A stretch of 64,000 nucleotides of DNA, from contig NZ_AP017313.1 of assembly GCF_002355435.1 (NCBI RefSeq), forward strand, positions 1 to 64,000, read 5' to 3'. Under the pieces are notes generated by a model, which worked only from the letters and a program-made list of their open reading frames with translations, was not told where the DNA came from and did no database searches. Of the stretch, positions 16,157-24,344 are shown piece after piece. Position 1 is the stretch's first letter. Each line of letters begins with the position of its first letter. The stretch is from Mucilaginibacter gotjawali. Lineage in GTDB: Bacteria; Bacteroidota; Bacteroidia; Sphingobacteriales; Sphingobacteriaceae. A program made the translations under genes and the position numbers.

Positions 16157-16794
16157 GAATTATCAAAATTAAACATTGACTGTGGAGATTCGATATCTAT
16201 AGTACGATTGTCGAACCGATTTAACAGGAGCCCGCATTGTTTCGTAAATATTCCAAAATCGATTTTATCAGGTATGCAAGTTAAGTCAGAATAGATAGGC
16301 CTGATGAAATAAAATACGCCTGGATTGTTTTGACAGTAGCGTTCCATCGAACGAAACAATTTGCCCTGGGCCGAAAGACCTCTATTGAGCTCTTTTAATT
16401 GGGGATAAATATTTTGATCTAACTGCCCATCGTTACAATGCGCGACGAAATGTCCCTTATCGTACCCCTCAAGCTGCGGTATTCCTTTAAAAGAACCAGC
16501 ATACTGGCTCAATCTATAAGCGTTTCTTTTTGAAGGATTCAACACGGCTTTAGCAAAAATAAAAACCACGCGAGCCGCTCTGCTATAAATGTCAGTGCTG
16601 TAATCGTCTGTACAGTCAAAGTAAAGCATGTAGTTTCGGTTAACATTATCATTAAAATGCCGCACATCGGCATTCTCGAACTGAGATTCGTAATGCTCAG
16701 TCAAGTAGACAGATAACTCTTTACGTAAGTACGCAACTACCTCATCATAGTTTGTGCTTGGTAGTTCGGATAGGATGCGGTAATAGTCATTCAC
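16141..16794 (-). CDS. DNA/RNA non-specific endonuclease-like protein
   Basis: A 217-aa protein without signal peptide. Residues 110-180 fit the toxin-type NUC nuclease pattern: GYDKGHFVAH (DKGH at 112-115, catalytic His), then NIYPQ, LNRG (136-139) and FRSMERYCQNNPGVFYFIRPIYSD. The N-terminal 100 residues are not recognised. It lies upstream of the STAND gene with 5 bp between them, so in this orientation they share a transcript. It could be a second effector or a toxin. No immunity gene is evident. Confidence 0.6.
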   Translation of the reverse strand: MNDYYRILSELPSTNYDEVVAYLRKELSVYLTEHYESQFENADVRHFNDNVNRNYMLYFDCTDDYSTDIYSRAARVVFIFAKAVLNPSKRNAYRLSQYAGSFKGIPQLEGYDKGHFVAHCNDGQLDQNIYPQLKELNRGLSAQGKLFRSMERYCQNNPGVFYFIRPIYSDLTCIPDKIDFGIFTKQCGLLLNRFDNRTIDIESPQSMFNFDNSIKDN

Positions 16795-16846
16795 GATTGG
16801 CTAGGTTTTTCTAATCGAATATACAATTTTTTTGCAACTCACATCG

Positions 16847-16872
16847 ATCAATACAGGATAACTACTAATTAT
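16847..16872 (+). repeat. Left copy of 26-bp inverted repeat 2
   Basis: ATCAATACAGGATAA, spacer CTACTAA, TTAT; the perfect inverse is at 18616-18641. The arms resemble those of repeat 1 (AATA-A/C-AGGATAA and TTAT), but the 7-bp spacer differs, so recombination should be confined to its own pair. The start codon of the UbiA-like gene follows 2 bp later. Confidence 0.8.
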
Positions 16873-16874
16873 CA

Positions 16875-17644
16875 ATGTTCTTCTCAATAATAAAACTGAT
16901 CCGTTTTGAGAAATCATTTTTGACTGCGTTTTCAATTTTCCTACCTGCATGGCAAAAGACAAAAGATATCAACCTGAGTTTAGCATACGCTATTCCAATT
17001 TTCACTATTGTTGCTTCAGGGTTTATCATCAATGACATTAATGACATTGAGCGGGACTTTGTAAATAACCCGAATAGAGTGCTGCCAAAAAAATTGATCA
17101 CAACAGAATTTGCAATAACTATCTATTATTTTTTACTGTTAACCACTTTGGTCATTATTAAATTTTTATACCGTTGGGCTACGTATTCGTATTCATGCTT
17201 TATCTGGTGTTAATTATCAATTATAACTACTTGGTCAATTCTTTTCCTTATTTAAAGATCTTTTATGTAGCAATTGTTACCATAGTGCATTTGTTCATTA
17301 TTTTTTTATTGGTTCCTATCAACCTATTTTTTTGCGGTTGTATAATTTCAAACATTCTGAGTCAAGAAATCCTCCTTGATCTAAGAGATTTAAAAGGAGA
17401 TGGAAATACTTTACCTAAAATCGTAGGAAAAAAAATAACTATAAGATTAGTCTCACTCTTACAACTTTTACAACTATTGTTGTTAATTGCCTACGGCAAA
17501 TTTAACATCATGCATTGTGGCCTGATTTTACTTACTGTTTTAACGCAAGTGTTACTTTATTTTTTTTGGAAACAAAAAAAGAATGAGCTCATCATCAGTA
17601 CCTTAAAAGTACAAACGATAATGATGTTTGCCCTGATTATTTGA
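16875..17644 (+). pseudogene. UbiA-family prenyltransferase, one-base frameshift
   Basis: Two frames form one membrane protein. The first has the Asp-rich motif GFIINDINDIERDFVNNPNR (about 49-68), the prenyl-diphosphate site of UbiA enzymes. The second holds further membrane helices and the second Asp motif LLDLRDLKGDGN. Adding a T to the five-T run at 17163-17167 joins them (IIKFFIPLGYVF). UbiA proteins attach prenyl chains to aromatic or sugar-phosphate acceptors in the membrane; the acceptor here is unknown. The end overlaps the convergent membrane-protein gene by 8 bp. It starts at the inner edge of inverted repeat 2. Confidence 0.75.
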
Positions 17645-18617
17645 TCTGGATAAACAAATTTATTAGCATTACGATAATTGTAATGACTAAAGGCAAATCG
17701 TTGAGAGCCAGGCGTAGTCTGTTTTTCAATTCCTCCTGTGAAATTTTATCCACTTCTGATAGATATTTGATCTTTTCAAACTCTGTTATTTTTTCCTTAC
17801 CTCTAAGCGTTTCCTCCAATAAGTTCAGTTTGTTATTGATTGATCTTGTATAGATTTTCCTAATGAATACTTTCGGATAATAGTTAAAGATGACCAATAC
17901 TGGTAAAGCAGTAATGGCTGGATAGAACATGAAAATTTTAATAGATCGCCCAAACATAGAATCGAAAACAAAGGGTCCACCATAATAACTCCTTATCAGA
18001 AGCCATGTGGTTATTACTGTAAATGTTGTAATAACGTTAACGTATACGGCAATACCTTCTAACTTATTATCGCTAAAGATATCATCATTAAATTCTATGT
18101 TCTCTATGGTCTGGAGAATTTGCGCGACGTAAAATATTTTCCTTCCTACATACACACCACACCCAAATAATGAGCACCCGAATATGACCATGAAAGTTTC
18201 CGGGATTTGATTAATAAAAGGAAATTTAGCGTAATAAAACAAGAGGAAAGAAATGACAATATGCAATGTTACTATGGTCATTGATCGTTGAACCGAGTGG
18301 AATCTTTTATTGTGTTCCTTATATTGAGGAATACTATCTAAATCATGCTTCTCAAAAACATTAGATATCATTTCCGGAATATAGTTTTGAGTTTTATAGA
18401 CTTGATAAGTTAATCCAAATGCCAGTCCCCCAGTTAAAAACGAATTAAAGGATATAAAGAAATGCTTTATATAACTACTAAATTCATTGTTAGCAAAAAA
18501 ATATACAATCAATGAGGATATTATACCGTAGCCCAAACTAATAAGAAAGCCATAGTAAACGGAATTCATCAAAAAAAAGATATACTTAGACCTTTTATCA
18601 AGTTTTCTTTGAAGCAT
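17637..18617 (-). CDS. Multi-pass membrane protein of unknown function
   Basis: 326 aa with about six to eight hydrophobic segments (for example 17-37, 118-136, 142-158, 195-210, 231-248 and the C-terminal 308-325). Charged soluble loops lie between (residues 79-108 and 262-303, the latter coiled-coil-like). I do not recognise a family. Its ATG is formed at the edge of the right copy of repeat 2, and it faces the UbiA-like gene, so these two are the alternative genes of the second invertible segment. Base composition is clearly AT-rich compared with the surrounding chromosome, suggesting transfer. Confidence 0.65.
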   Translation of the reverse strand: MLQRKLDKRSKYIFFLMNSVYYGFLISLGYGIISSLIVYFFANNEFSSYIKHFFISFNSFLTGGLAFGLTYQVYKTQNYIPEMISNVFEKHDLDSIPQYKEHNKRFHSVQRSMTIVTLHIVISFLLFYYAKFPFINQIPETFMVIFGCSLFGCGVYVGRKIFYVAQILQTIENIEFNDDIFSDNKLEGIAVYVNVITTFTVITTWLLIRSYYGGPFVFDSMFGRSIKIFMFYPAITALPVLVIFNYYPKVFIRKIYTRSINNKLNLLEETLRGKEKITEFEKIKYLSEVDKISQEELKNRLRLALNDLPLVITIIVMLINLFIQIK

Positions 18618-18641
18618 AATTAGTAGTTATCCTGTATTGAT
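18616..18641 (-). repeat. Right copy of 26-bp inverted repeat 2
   Basis: Exact reverse complement of 16847-16872. The last bases of the site (ATTAT on the minus strand) supply the AT of the following ATG. Together the two copies delimit a 1.8-kb segment with two convergent genes. Confidence 0.8.
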
Positions 18642-18670
18642 TAAAATTAAAGATATATGTTCAATGATTT

Positions 18671-18700
18671 GCAAACCAGTAATTTAAATTACTGATTTGC
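18671..18700. terminator. 30-bp near-perfect palindrome
   Basis: GCAAACCAGTAATTT is followed by AAATTACTGATTTGC, with one mismatch. It lies 8-37 bp after the stop of the secreted nuclease gene, and AGATTTTTTA follows on the plus strand. It may end transcription or insulate the invertible segment from the genes to its right. The minus strand lacks a T-run, so termination in the needed direction is uncertain. Confidence 0.4.
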
Positions 18701-18707
18701 AGATTTT

Positions 18708-19478
18708 TTATAACGAATGCAAAATTGACTTCGGGTTATACCCCAGCTTCGCCGCCAAGTCATTAAAGCTGATCGTTCTCGACGATAATAAATCATATTT
18801 TTCCGAAGGCTGATTCGGCATTAGCCAGCAATATGTCTGGCCGCCCGCTTCAATAAGTTTCCAATAATAAGCCGGCATCGTATCCGTCACCTTGTCCTTT
18901 TTATCCGCCCAGATATGCAGGTTCCCGAAAGTACCACACCATATGCTGACGCCGTCTGTCTTGTTTAGTAAATCCCGGCTGAAATCCTCGCTTGCTTCCT
19001 GCGTGCCCGTATTCTGGCCCCGGTACTCCATCCCCGCATTAAATGTATATGTATCTGAAAGCACACACGCCTCCAGGCACCAGGCCAACAGAATCCATGG
19101 CTGGCAATGCCCTTTTTGCAGTTCTTCCGGTTGTCGGGGCTTATTGATTTGCTTATTGGCATTCGCATAAACATCTGCCTCATCCGGCATACCCGTTACC
19201 ACATGCCATTCCGCTAAGAAATTCGTCCGTTTATACCCCAAAGCCTCCTGTGCCGCTTTTTTTGCACGGGTATAAATATAGAAAGTGATCACCGGTTGGT
19301 GCAGGCGGACATCGGCTATTGCACCGTAGTACCCGTTATGCCATTCGTAACAATCCGCACAAAACGCAGATTTGGTAATCGGGTGCCTCGCATACAGACT
19401 ATCTACGTCCGGCTTTTGCGCGCCCGCACTCAAAACAACTAAATGGGTAAGACAACACAGCAGTAAAACTCTTCTCAT
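18708..19478 (-). CDS. Secreted DNA/RNA non-specific endonuclease-like protein
   Basis: 256 aa from the ATG at 19478, giving a clear signal peptide (ends SAGAQ); a longer frame to 19529 is rejected. Residues 120-170 resemble the NUC fold: LQKGHCQPW (KGH at 122-124 in place of DRGH), then SDTYTFNAGMEYRGQNTG and ASEDFSRDL, matching the ExFxxSNxxPQxxxxN...WxxLE..R block. Several Cys suggest disulfides. It would act outside the cytosol on DNA or RNA, for nutrition or defence. The match is partial, so the substrate is uncertain. Confidence 0.55.
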   Translation of the reverse strand: MRRVLLLCCLTHLVVLSAGAQKPDVDSLYARHPITKSAFCADCYEWHNGYYGAIADVRLHQPVITFYIYTRAKKAAQEALGYKRTNFLAEWHVVTGMPDEADVYANANKQINKPRQPEELQKGHCQPWILLAWCLEACVLSDTYTFNAGMEYRGQNTGTQEASEDFSRDLLNKTDGVSIWCGTFGNLHIWADKKDKVTDTMPAYYWKLIEAGGQTYCWLMPNQPSEKYDLLSSRTISFNDLAAKLGYNPKSILHSL

Positions 19479-19538
19479 AAGGCCAGGTTTAACCAAGGGA
19501 AAATTACATAAAATATAAATAGCAAGCAATTCTGCACA

Positions 19539-19672
19539 TCAACAACAAAATATTTCAACCGTAATTGCTGCTCCTAAAACCACCGCTTCCCGTTCGATGT
19601 ATTTAACCAATATATTTTGCAAACTCCGGGCTGCTTCGTCAATCGCGTCTGCGGTGTTATCTCAACCTCCAT
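19539..19672 (-). pseudogene. Possible broken small gene downstream of fic
   Basis: A start codon at 19670-19672 lies 10 bp after the fic stop, but its own frame soon becomes unnatural. Another frame gives a helical 40-residue stretch (DNTADAIDEAARSLQ, then IEREAVVLGAAITVE) with a stop at 19539 but no start. A single missing base between 19661 and 19672 would join them. I do not recognise the product. It could equally be chance coding potential. Confidence 0.25.
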
Positions 19673-19682
19673 GGAAAAATGT

Positions 19683-21041
19683 CTACCATCCTGCTTTCCA
19701 GCGCTCAAACTCCTTGGGATTTACCCGATACCTGGCAAAGTTTCCTTCATGTAAGGAAAGTATCTCGGTTTCTATAGCCTCAATAAACTGTCCTTTGTCA
19801 GCTTCTGATAATTGTTCTGCCTTCTCCCTTATAAGTTTGCCGGCATCTTTGGAGTTTAGCGCATCGGTAATAATAGCGCTGATCAGGTCTCGTATTTGCG
19901 TGCGATATTTTAATTTGAAAGTATCAGGTTCGCCTAACGACTGCCGTATGACTGCATAACGGGATGCAGACCTTTCATAGGCCCATAAAAAGACATCTTT
20001 CAGCAGGCTAACGTCGTTCTGTTCATACACACCCAGCATCCCCTGGCTGTAAAGATCATCCGGGACATCAATGAAAGATAACGGAGAAAGATTTCGTTTT
20101 ACAAAAGGAATATTGGCCGAAATTCTTGAAACTCTTTTGTTGACATCATCAAATGGCTGGAGGTAGGGTAAATGCACCATGACAAAGAATGACTGTTCAA
20201 ACGGGTTTTCGATCTCAGTAACCTTTTGTAAAATATGATCAAATAATTCACCGATCAACTGGGGTATAGCCAGTGGCGTAAACGTTGAGCCGCTAATGCC
20301 TACCGCCATGGATCTGAGCCTTCCCGGCGCTTGGGGGTCGGCCAGCAAATTGTTCGCAAGCATGGCGTGAAGGTTTAATATGGTATAGCGATTGAAGCCT
20401 GTTTCTTCGGCCGCTTGTACTATAAACTCTATTGCATCCTTGTGATTGAGAATCATCTGCGCTTCCTTCGCGGACTTCGTATCATCCGCTTCGCCTTGTT
20501 CGATCAGGCGTTCTGTATCCAGCAAGCTATAAGTATTGCCTTCCAGCCTGCTGGAATTCCACGAAAGATCTATCAGCAGGCGATTAAGGATATGTTGTGC
20601 ATAAGTTCCTGCAGGTTGGTCCGTCTTCGTATCGCCGATAGCCCCCAGCTTCGCTTTTTCCTCGTCGGTAAGGTAGCTATCTATGTTGGGGCGGTAAGAT
20701 TCAAGGAATTCCCTTTGGTACCCAATAGGTTTACGCTGTTGTATTGGTGCCGTAACCAATGCGTGTATACGCTTGCCGGATTCGGAAAGCGGTATAAGGC
20801 TTTCATTCTCCGCCACAGCCGTCGCCGCTTCATTATGAACTACAAGTTTATAGATGGTCGCGCGAGCTTTTCCTGAAACAATAATTTTGCCCTGATCCGA
20901 TAATTTCGACAACCATCTTTGCAGTGTCCGCAATGGTATATCCAAATTGCTTAACCGGATATCGTCGATGTTCGCTCCGTCCGGGAACCTGGCTAAAATT
21001 CCTAATATTTCCTCTGCTGTAGGTTTAAAACGCTTTTCCAT
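19683..21041 (-). CDS. Fic-family protein with N-terminal winged-helix domain
   Basis: 452 aa from the ATG at 21041 (a TTG three codons earlier lies inside an operator). Residues 1-70 look like a winged-helix DNA-binding domain (AEEILGILARFPDGANIDDI, LRTLQRWLSKLSDQGKIIVSGKA). The self-inhibitory motif SxxxEGN is at 163-169. The Fic active site appears in the variant form HLPYLQPFDDVNKR, with His290. Fic enzymes transfer AMP or related groups to protein hydroxyls. Three tandem palindromes directly upstream, and a DNA-binding domain in the protein itself, suggest autoregulation. Fic proteins of this build are common in Bacteroidota. Confidence 0.85.
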   Translation of the reverse strand: MEKRFKPTAEEILGILARFPDGANIDDIRLSNLDIPLRTLQRWLSKLSDQGKIIVSGKARATIYKLVVHNEAATAVAENESLIPLSESGKRIHALVTAPIQQRKPIGYQREFLESYRPNIDSYLTDEEKAKLGAIGDTKTDQPAGTYAQHILNRLLIDLSWNSSRLEGNTYSLLDTERLIEQGEADDTKSAKEAQMILNHKDAIEFIVQAAEETGFNRYTILNLHAMLANNLLADPQAPGRLRSMAVGISGSTFTPLAIPQLIGELFDHILQKVTEIENPFEQSFFVMVHLPYLQPFDDVNKRVSRISANIPFVKRNLSPLSFIDVPDDLYSQGMLGVYEQNDVSLLKDVFLWAYERSASRYAVIRQSLGEPDTFKLKYRTQIRDLISAIITDALNSKDAGKLIREKAEQLSEADKGQFIEAIETEILSLHEGNFARYRVNPKEFERWKAGW

Positions 21042-21042
21042 T

Positions 21043-21148
21043 TGGCGCAATACTTAGTATTGTGACAAATATAATAAAAAAAGTGGCGCGATATATAGTA
21101 TCGCGCCATGTATATAATCAAAATGGCGCGATACATAGAATCGCGCCA
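21043..21148. promoter_or_regulatory. Three tandem 25-bp palindromic operators of fic
   Basis: Sites at 21084-21108 (TGGCGCGATA, 5 nt, TATCGCGCCA), 21124-21148 (TGGCGCGATA, 5 nt, AATCGCGCCA) and a weaker one at 21043-21067 (TGGCGCAATA, 5 nt, TATTGTGACA). Starts are 41 and 40 bp apart, about four helical turns, so all face the same side of the helix. The weak copy ends 2 bp before the fic ATG. This is what a cooperative repressor would bind; the winged-helix part of the Fic protein is the obvious candidate. Confidence 0.7.
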
Positions 21149-21230
21149 CAGAAAACACAGGTCTTTGACCATGTTCCTGGCAAAAACGGCACTTTCCGCA
21201 TTGCTTTTCATTACATCGTCATCACCTAAG

Positions 21231-21392
21231 TCAGTGTTCTCTCCGTAACGCTTTCTTTAACTCTTGTCTGTGATTTAATACATCCATTTTTCCCCGTAAT
21301 TTTTCAACCATGGAAAAGTCCGGCTCGCCATTTTCTAAAAGATCAGCAAAATCTTTATAGGGCGCAAGATTAACGTTGATTACTTTTTGCAT
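21231..21392 (-). CDS. Small unknown protein
   Basis: 53 aa from the ATG at 21392 (an upstream start adds 7 residues and is less likely). The sequence is charged and helical (FSMVEKLRGKMDVLNHRQELKKALRREH), without signal or membrane segment. It lies between the fic operators and another tiny open frame on the same strand. It may be an island-specific small regulator or simply chance. I do not recognise it. Confidence 0.4.
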   Translation of the reverse strand: MQKVINVNLAPYKDFADLLENGEPDFSMVEKLRGKMDVLNHRQELKKALRREH

Positions 21393-21416
21393 CACTTCTC
21401 CCCATTGCAACACCTC

Positions 21417-21542
21417 TCACACTGAAAATTCTTTATTGTTTCTCGACTGCATTTCCATCACCATTGCCAGGAATATTTCCGGCGTACCATTCCAGCCTGG
21501 TTTAAATTTAAAAAGCTTCAGAAAGAATGAAAGTAGTCCCAT
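21417..21542 (-). CDS. Very small unknown open frame
   Basis: 41 aa, starting MGLLSFFLKLFKFKPGW with an amphipathic N-terminal segment, followed by NGTPEIFLAMVMEMQSRN. It ends 25 bp before the start of the 53-aa frame, in the order expected for a two-gene unit. There is no homology that I can name. The support is only position and a sensible composition. Confidence 0.3.
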   Translation of the reverse strand: MGLLSFFLKLFKFKPGWNGTPEIFLAMVMEMQSRNNKEFSV

Positions 21543-22397
21543 GGCTTTCAATTAAAGATCAAATCTCTGCTAGTTTAAATTATGGGCTTGTTCCTGTTTT
21601 AAACCAAATTATCACCTGTTTCGGGACCGGTTTTGGCATCCCCGCCTACCGTCGGGCCGGGCTATTCGCTGTATCTGCTGCGCAGGATGCCGCTGCTATC
21701 CCGTGATGCAAAAAGGGCAAAGCACTTTTGCTGCGCGCAAGAGCTTTGCTTGCCGGAGGGATAAAAAACGGTTCCGGGACCGCACTTGCTGACCCGCTTC
21801 ATTTCATTCAGCCGGGTCAGTCTGCATTTGTCCCGTAACCGTATTTTATGGCATACAAGGGGGGGATGAAATGTTCATTGGGGGATAGGTAAGCCGGTCC
21901 CTGTAATTGCTGTCAATACGAAATGGTGCCGGAATCGCACACGGAATGAACCAGGGGTACGCTGTTACAATCGTTTATTCCTTTACATAGCAGCAGCGTA
22001 GGCAGGGTGTCCATGCCCATGGCTGACAGGTTGGTTTGGGCTATATGACGGAATGTTGGGGATAAACGATGAGAAAATGGCGGGTTGGGTATCCCATCGC
22101 CTGCGGCTCCAATGGCATTTTTATTTACTCCATTTTATTTTTAGGCGAAACGGGTAAAAAGCGCAGCTAAAATCAAGCCCGGAGCTGCCGTTGGGTTTGA
22201 AAAAAGACTTCGGCATAATGAAAAGCTCGTATCCTCACTTTTCACCCTGCGGGACTTATTCCGATTCCTTTTTTCTGACGGCCGGGCTTTAAGATTTGCT
22301 TTCTTTTTTCCCTTTTTCTTTTAAAAAGAATTCACCAGGACAGGGCGGCAAAAGGAAAGTAAATAATTAATCATTCATTTTTTAAATCATTAAAACT
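21543..22397. other. 855-bp gene-free, probably structured region before ssb
   Basis: No convincing reading frame in either direction. It has short inverted repeats, for example AGCTAAAATCAAGCCCGG (22165-22182) against GCCGGGCTTTAAGATTTGCT (22281-22300), and a G-rich stretch around 21858-21886. Such long non-coding segments often precede replication and transfer genes of mobile elements, where they hold an origin of transfer or a regulatory RNA. I cannot show either here. Codon-like patterns are absent, and no tRNA is seen. Confidence 0.45.
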
Positions 22398-22790
22398 ATG
22401 CTATTCACAGGAAGATTAACCGCAAACGCAGAAGTTAAAGCGGTCAAAGGGGACAAACAGGTCATCAATTTTACCGTGGCCATTAACCAGAAATGGAAAA
22501 ACAAAGCAGGCGAAAAAAAGGAAAAAACCGCGTTCATTGACTGCGCCTACTGGCGTAATTCCGGTATTGCAGAATACCTCACCAAAGGGGCCGTAGTGGA
22601 AATTTCAGGATGGATGGAAGCGCAGGGCTACCAAAGCAAAAGCGATGGCATTAAGGCACGGCTGGCCTGCACCTGCGATACCATCAAACTGTTTTCGCTG
22701 ACGGCCAAAAGCGAACCTTCACCGGTGCGCAAGGGAAAGAAAGCCGCAACAGCAGGCGCAGGGCCTGATGAAGATGATATGCCCTTCTGA
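22398..22790 (+). CDS. ssb: Single-stranded DNA-binding protein
   Basis: 130 aa with the SSB OB-fold pattern: FTGRLTANAEVKAVKGDKQVINFTVAIN, then KEKTAFIDCAYWRNSGIAEYLTKGAVVEISGWME. The end is PDEDDMPF, the acidic tip that binds SSB partners. It coats single-stranded DNA. Standing apart from chromosomal replication genes and next to DUF932, it is the accessory SSB carried by mobile elements of Bacteroidota. Confidence 0.93.
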   Translation: MLFTGRLTANAEVKAVKGDKQVINFTVAINQKWKNKAGEKKEKTAFIDCAYWRNSGIAEYLTKGAVVEISGWMEAQGYQSKSDGIKARLACTCDTIKLFSLTAKSEPSPVRKGKKAATAGAGPDEDDMPF

Positions 22791-22845
22791 ATCCAATCAT
22801 TCATTCAATTAACATTTTTTGCAGAACCTTTTAAAAATTAATACC

Positions 22846-23913
22846 ATGGCACACAACTTAAATTTCAACTCCGCCAGTCAGGAATACAGCTTTTTCAGCG
22901 TAAAGGAAAGGGCATGGCACGGCCTGGGTAAAATAGTAGAGCAGTACCCCACCAGCGCAGAGGCGATCAGATTCGCAGGGCTGGACTACTTCGTCGAAAA
23001 ACGCCCATTATTTACCTATGATACCGGAAACCATACAGGCGACCCAGATACTGAACTGCTTATCCCGGAAATAGAAGTCCCCAATTACTTTGCCACCATC
23101 CGCACCGATACCGAACAGGTTTTGGGCGTAGTGGGCAAAGATTACGAAGTGGTGCAGAATGTAAACGCCTTCGAATTTTTTGACGCGATTGTAGGTGGCG
23201 GGGATGGTATCCTGTACGAAACTGCCGGGGCTTTGGGGAAAGGTGAGCGCATATTTATTACCGCCAAACTGCCCGGTTATATCCGTGTCGGCAAGGATGA
23301 TTTTATTGAAAAATACCTTTTCCTGACCACTTCCCACGATGGTTTCGGCAGCATCACCGCGGCGTTTACACCTATCAGGATTGTATGTAACAACACCCTT
23401 AATGCCGCTATGGCTAACCATTCGGGTGCCATCAAAATACGGCATACCGCATCGGCAAACGACCGCCTCAAACAGGCGCATACGCTTATGGGGATCAGTT
23501 CCAGTCTGGGTTCGGAATTAGAGGGCTTATTTAACCATTGGTCACAAATCCGGATCACAGACAGGGAAGTGAAAAAACTCATACAGGTGGCTATGGCGCC
23601 GAATAAGGAGGTGCTTAAAAACCTGCAGGCCGGCAAGGACGATGAACTGTCAGCCATCTATACCAATATGGTGGACAAGGTGTACGAATATGTTTTTACC
23701 AGCCCTTCACAGCAGATGGCAACCACCGCAGGGACGGTGTTTGGCGCATACAACGCCGTGACAGGCTACTTCCAGAACGTCCGCAACTATAAAGACGGGG
23801 AAGCCAAATTCAAATCCATTATCGAGGGAACAGCAAAACTAAGGGCGCAGGCTGCCTTTAACCTCTGCCGTGACTTTTCTAATAATGGCGCAAGTGCCTT
23901 AATCCTGAATTAA
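22846..23913 (+). CDS. DUF932 phage/plasmid-related protein
   Basis: 355 aa from the ATG at 22846; an upstream TTG frame is ignored. The start AHNLNFNSASQEYSFFSVKERAWHGLGKIV and VVGKDYEVVQNVNAFEFFDAI are typical of DUF932, a family (often called phage/plasmid-like) found on plasmids, prophages and conjugative elements. ITAAFTPIRIVCNNTLNAAM is another family block. The biochemical role is unknown. It follows ssb at 55 bp, supporting a mobile-element origin of this island. Confidence 0.85.
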   Translation: MAHNLNFNSASQEYSFFSVKERAWHGLGKIVEQYPTSAEAIRFAGLDYFVEKRPLFTYDTGNHTGDPDTELLIPEIEVPNYFATIRTDTEQVLGVVGKDYEVVQNVNAFEFFDAIVGGGDGILYETAGALGKGERIFITAKLPGYIRVGKDDFIEKYLFLTTSHDGFGSITAAFTPIRIVCNNTLNAAMANHSGAIKIRHTASANDRLKQAHTLMGISSSLGSELEGLFNHWSQIRITDREVKKLIQVAMAPNKEVLKNLQAGKDDELSAIYTNMVDKVYEYVFTSPSQQMATTAGTVFGAYNAVTGYFQNVRNYKDGEAKFKSIIEGTAKLRAQAAFNLCRDFSNNGASALILN

Positions 23914-23948
23914 TCATCCGGGGGAGCAATCCCCCCTTAAAACTTAAA

Positions 23949-24335
23949 ATGAAAATCATGAAGATATTAAAATCTTTAAACAACATACAAAAGGCAAAAT
24001 TACTGCACGACCTATTTTCCGATGAAATACCTGATTTTCTGAAATTCCTGAAGGGTGAATGCGAAAACATAAAAAGCAACGCCATGCAGATAAAAGCAGA
24101 CTGGAAATCAAATCTGTTTACCGCAGAACGCTGGATCAACCTTCCAGCACAAACTTTTCAAACGATAGAAAAGCACCAAAATGATTTACAGAACAGCGGC
24201 TATTTATTCAGCGAACAGCTTTTTTCAGGGTTCGGGGCAGCCTTCCTTTCTCATCATCTCTGGCAGTACACAGAAACGAAGGAATACACCGTCCCTAAAT
24301 TTAAAATAGCAGTAGACCTTTTTATTAATCCTTAA
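23949..24335 (+). CDS. Unknown island protein
   Basis: 128 aa; the start MKIMKILKSL has a second ATG three codons in, and either may be used. It is helical, with an acidic first half (KAKLLHDLFSDEIPDFLKFLKGECENI) and a C-terminal part with aromatic residues (FLSHHLWQYTETKEY). No signal or membrane segment. Genes of this kind follow DUF932 in mobile elements, but I do not know a function. Confidence 0.55.
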   Translation: MKIMKILKSLNNIQKAKLLHDLFSDEIPDFLKFLKGECENIKSNAMQIKADWKSNLFTAERWINLPAQTFQTIEKHQNDLQNSGYLFSEQLFSGFGAAFLSHHLWQYTETKEYTVPKFKIAVDLFINP

Positions 24336-24344
24336 TTATCTGGA

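Noticed and set aside
23008-23657. Two minus-strand frames of 157 and 126 codons
   Set aside because: Both lie opposite the DUF932 gene, which has clear family sequence.
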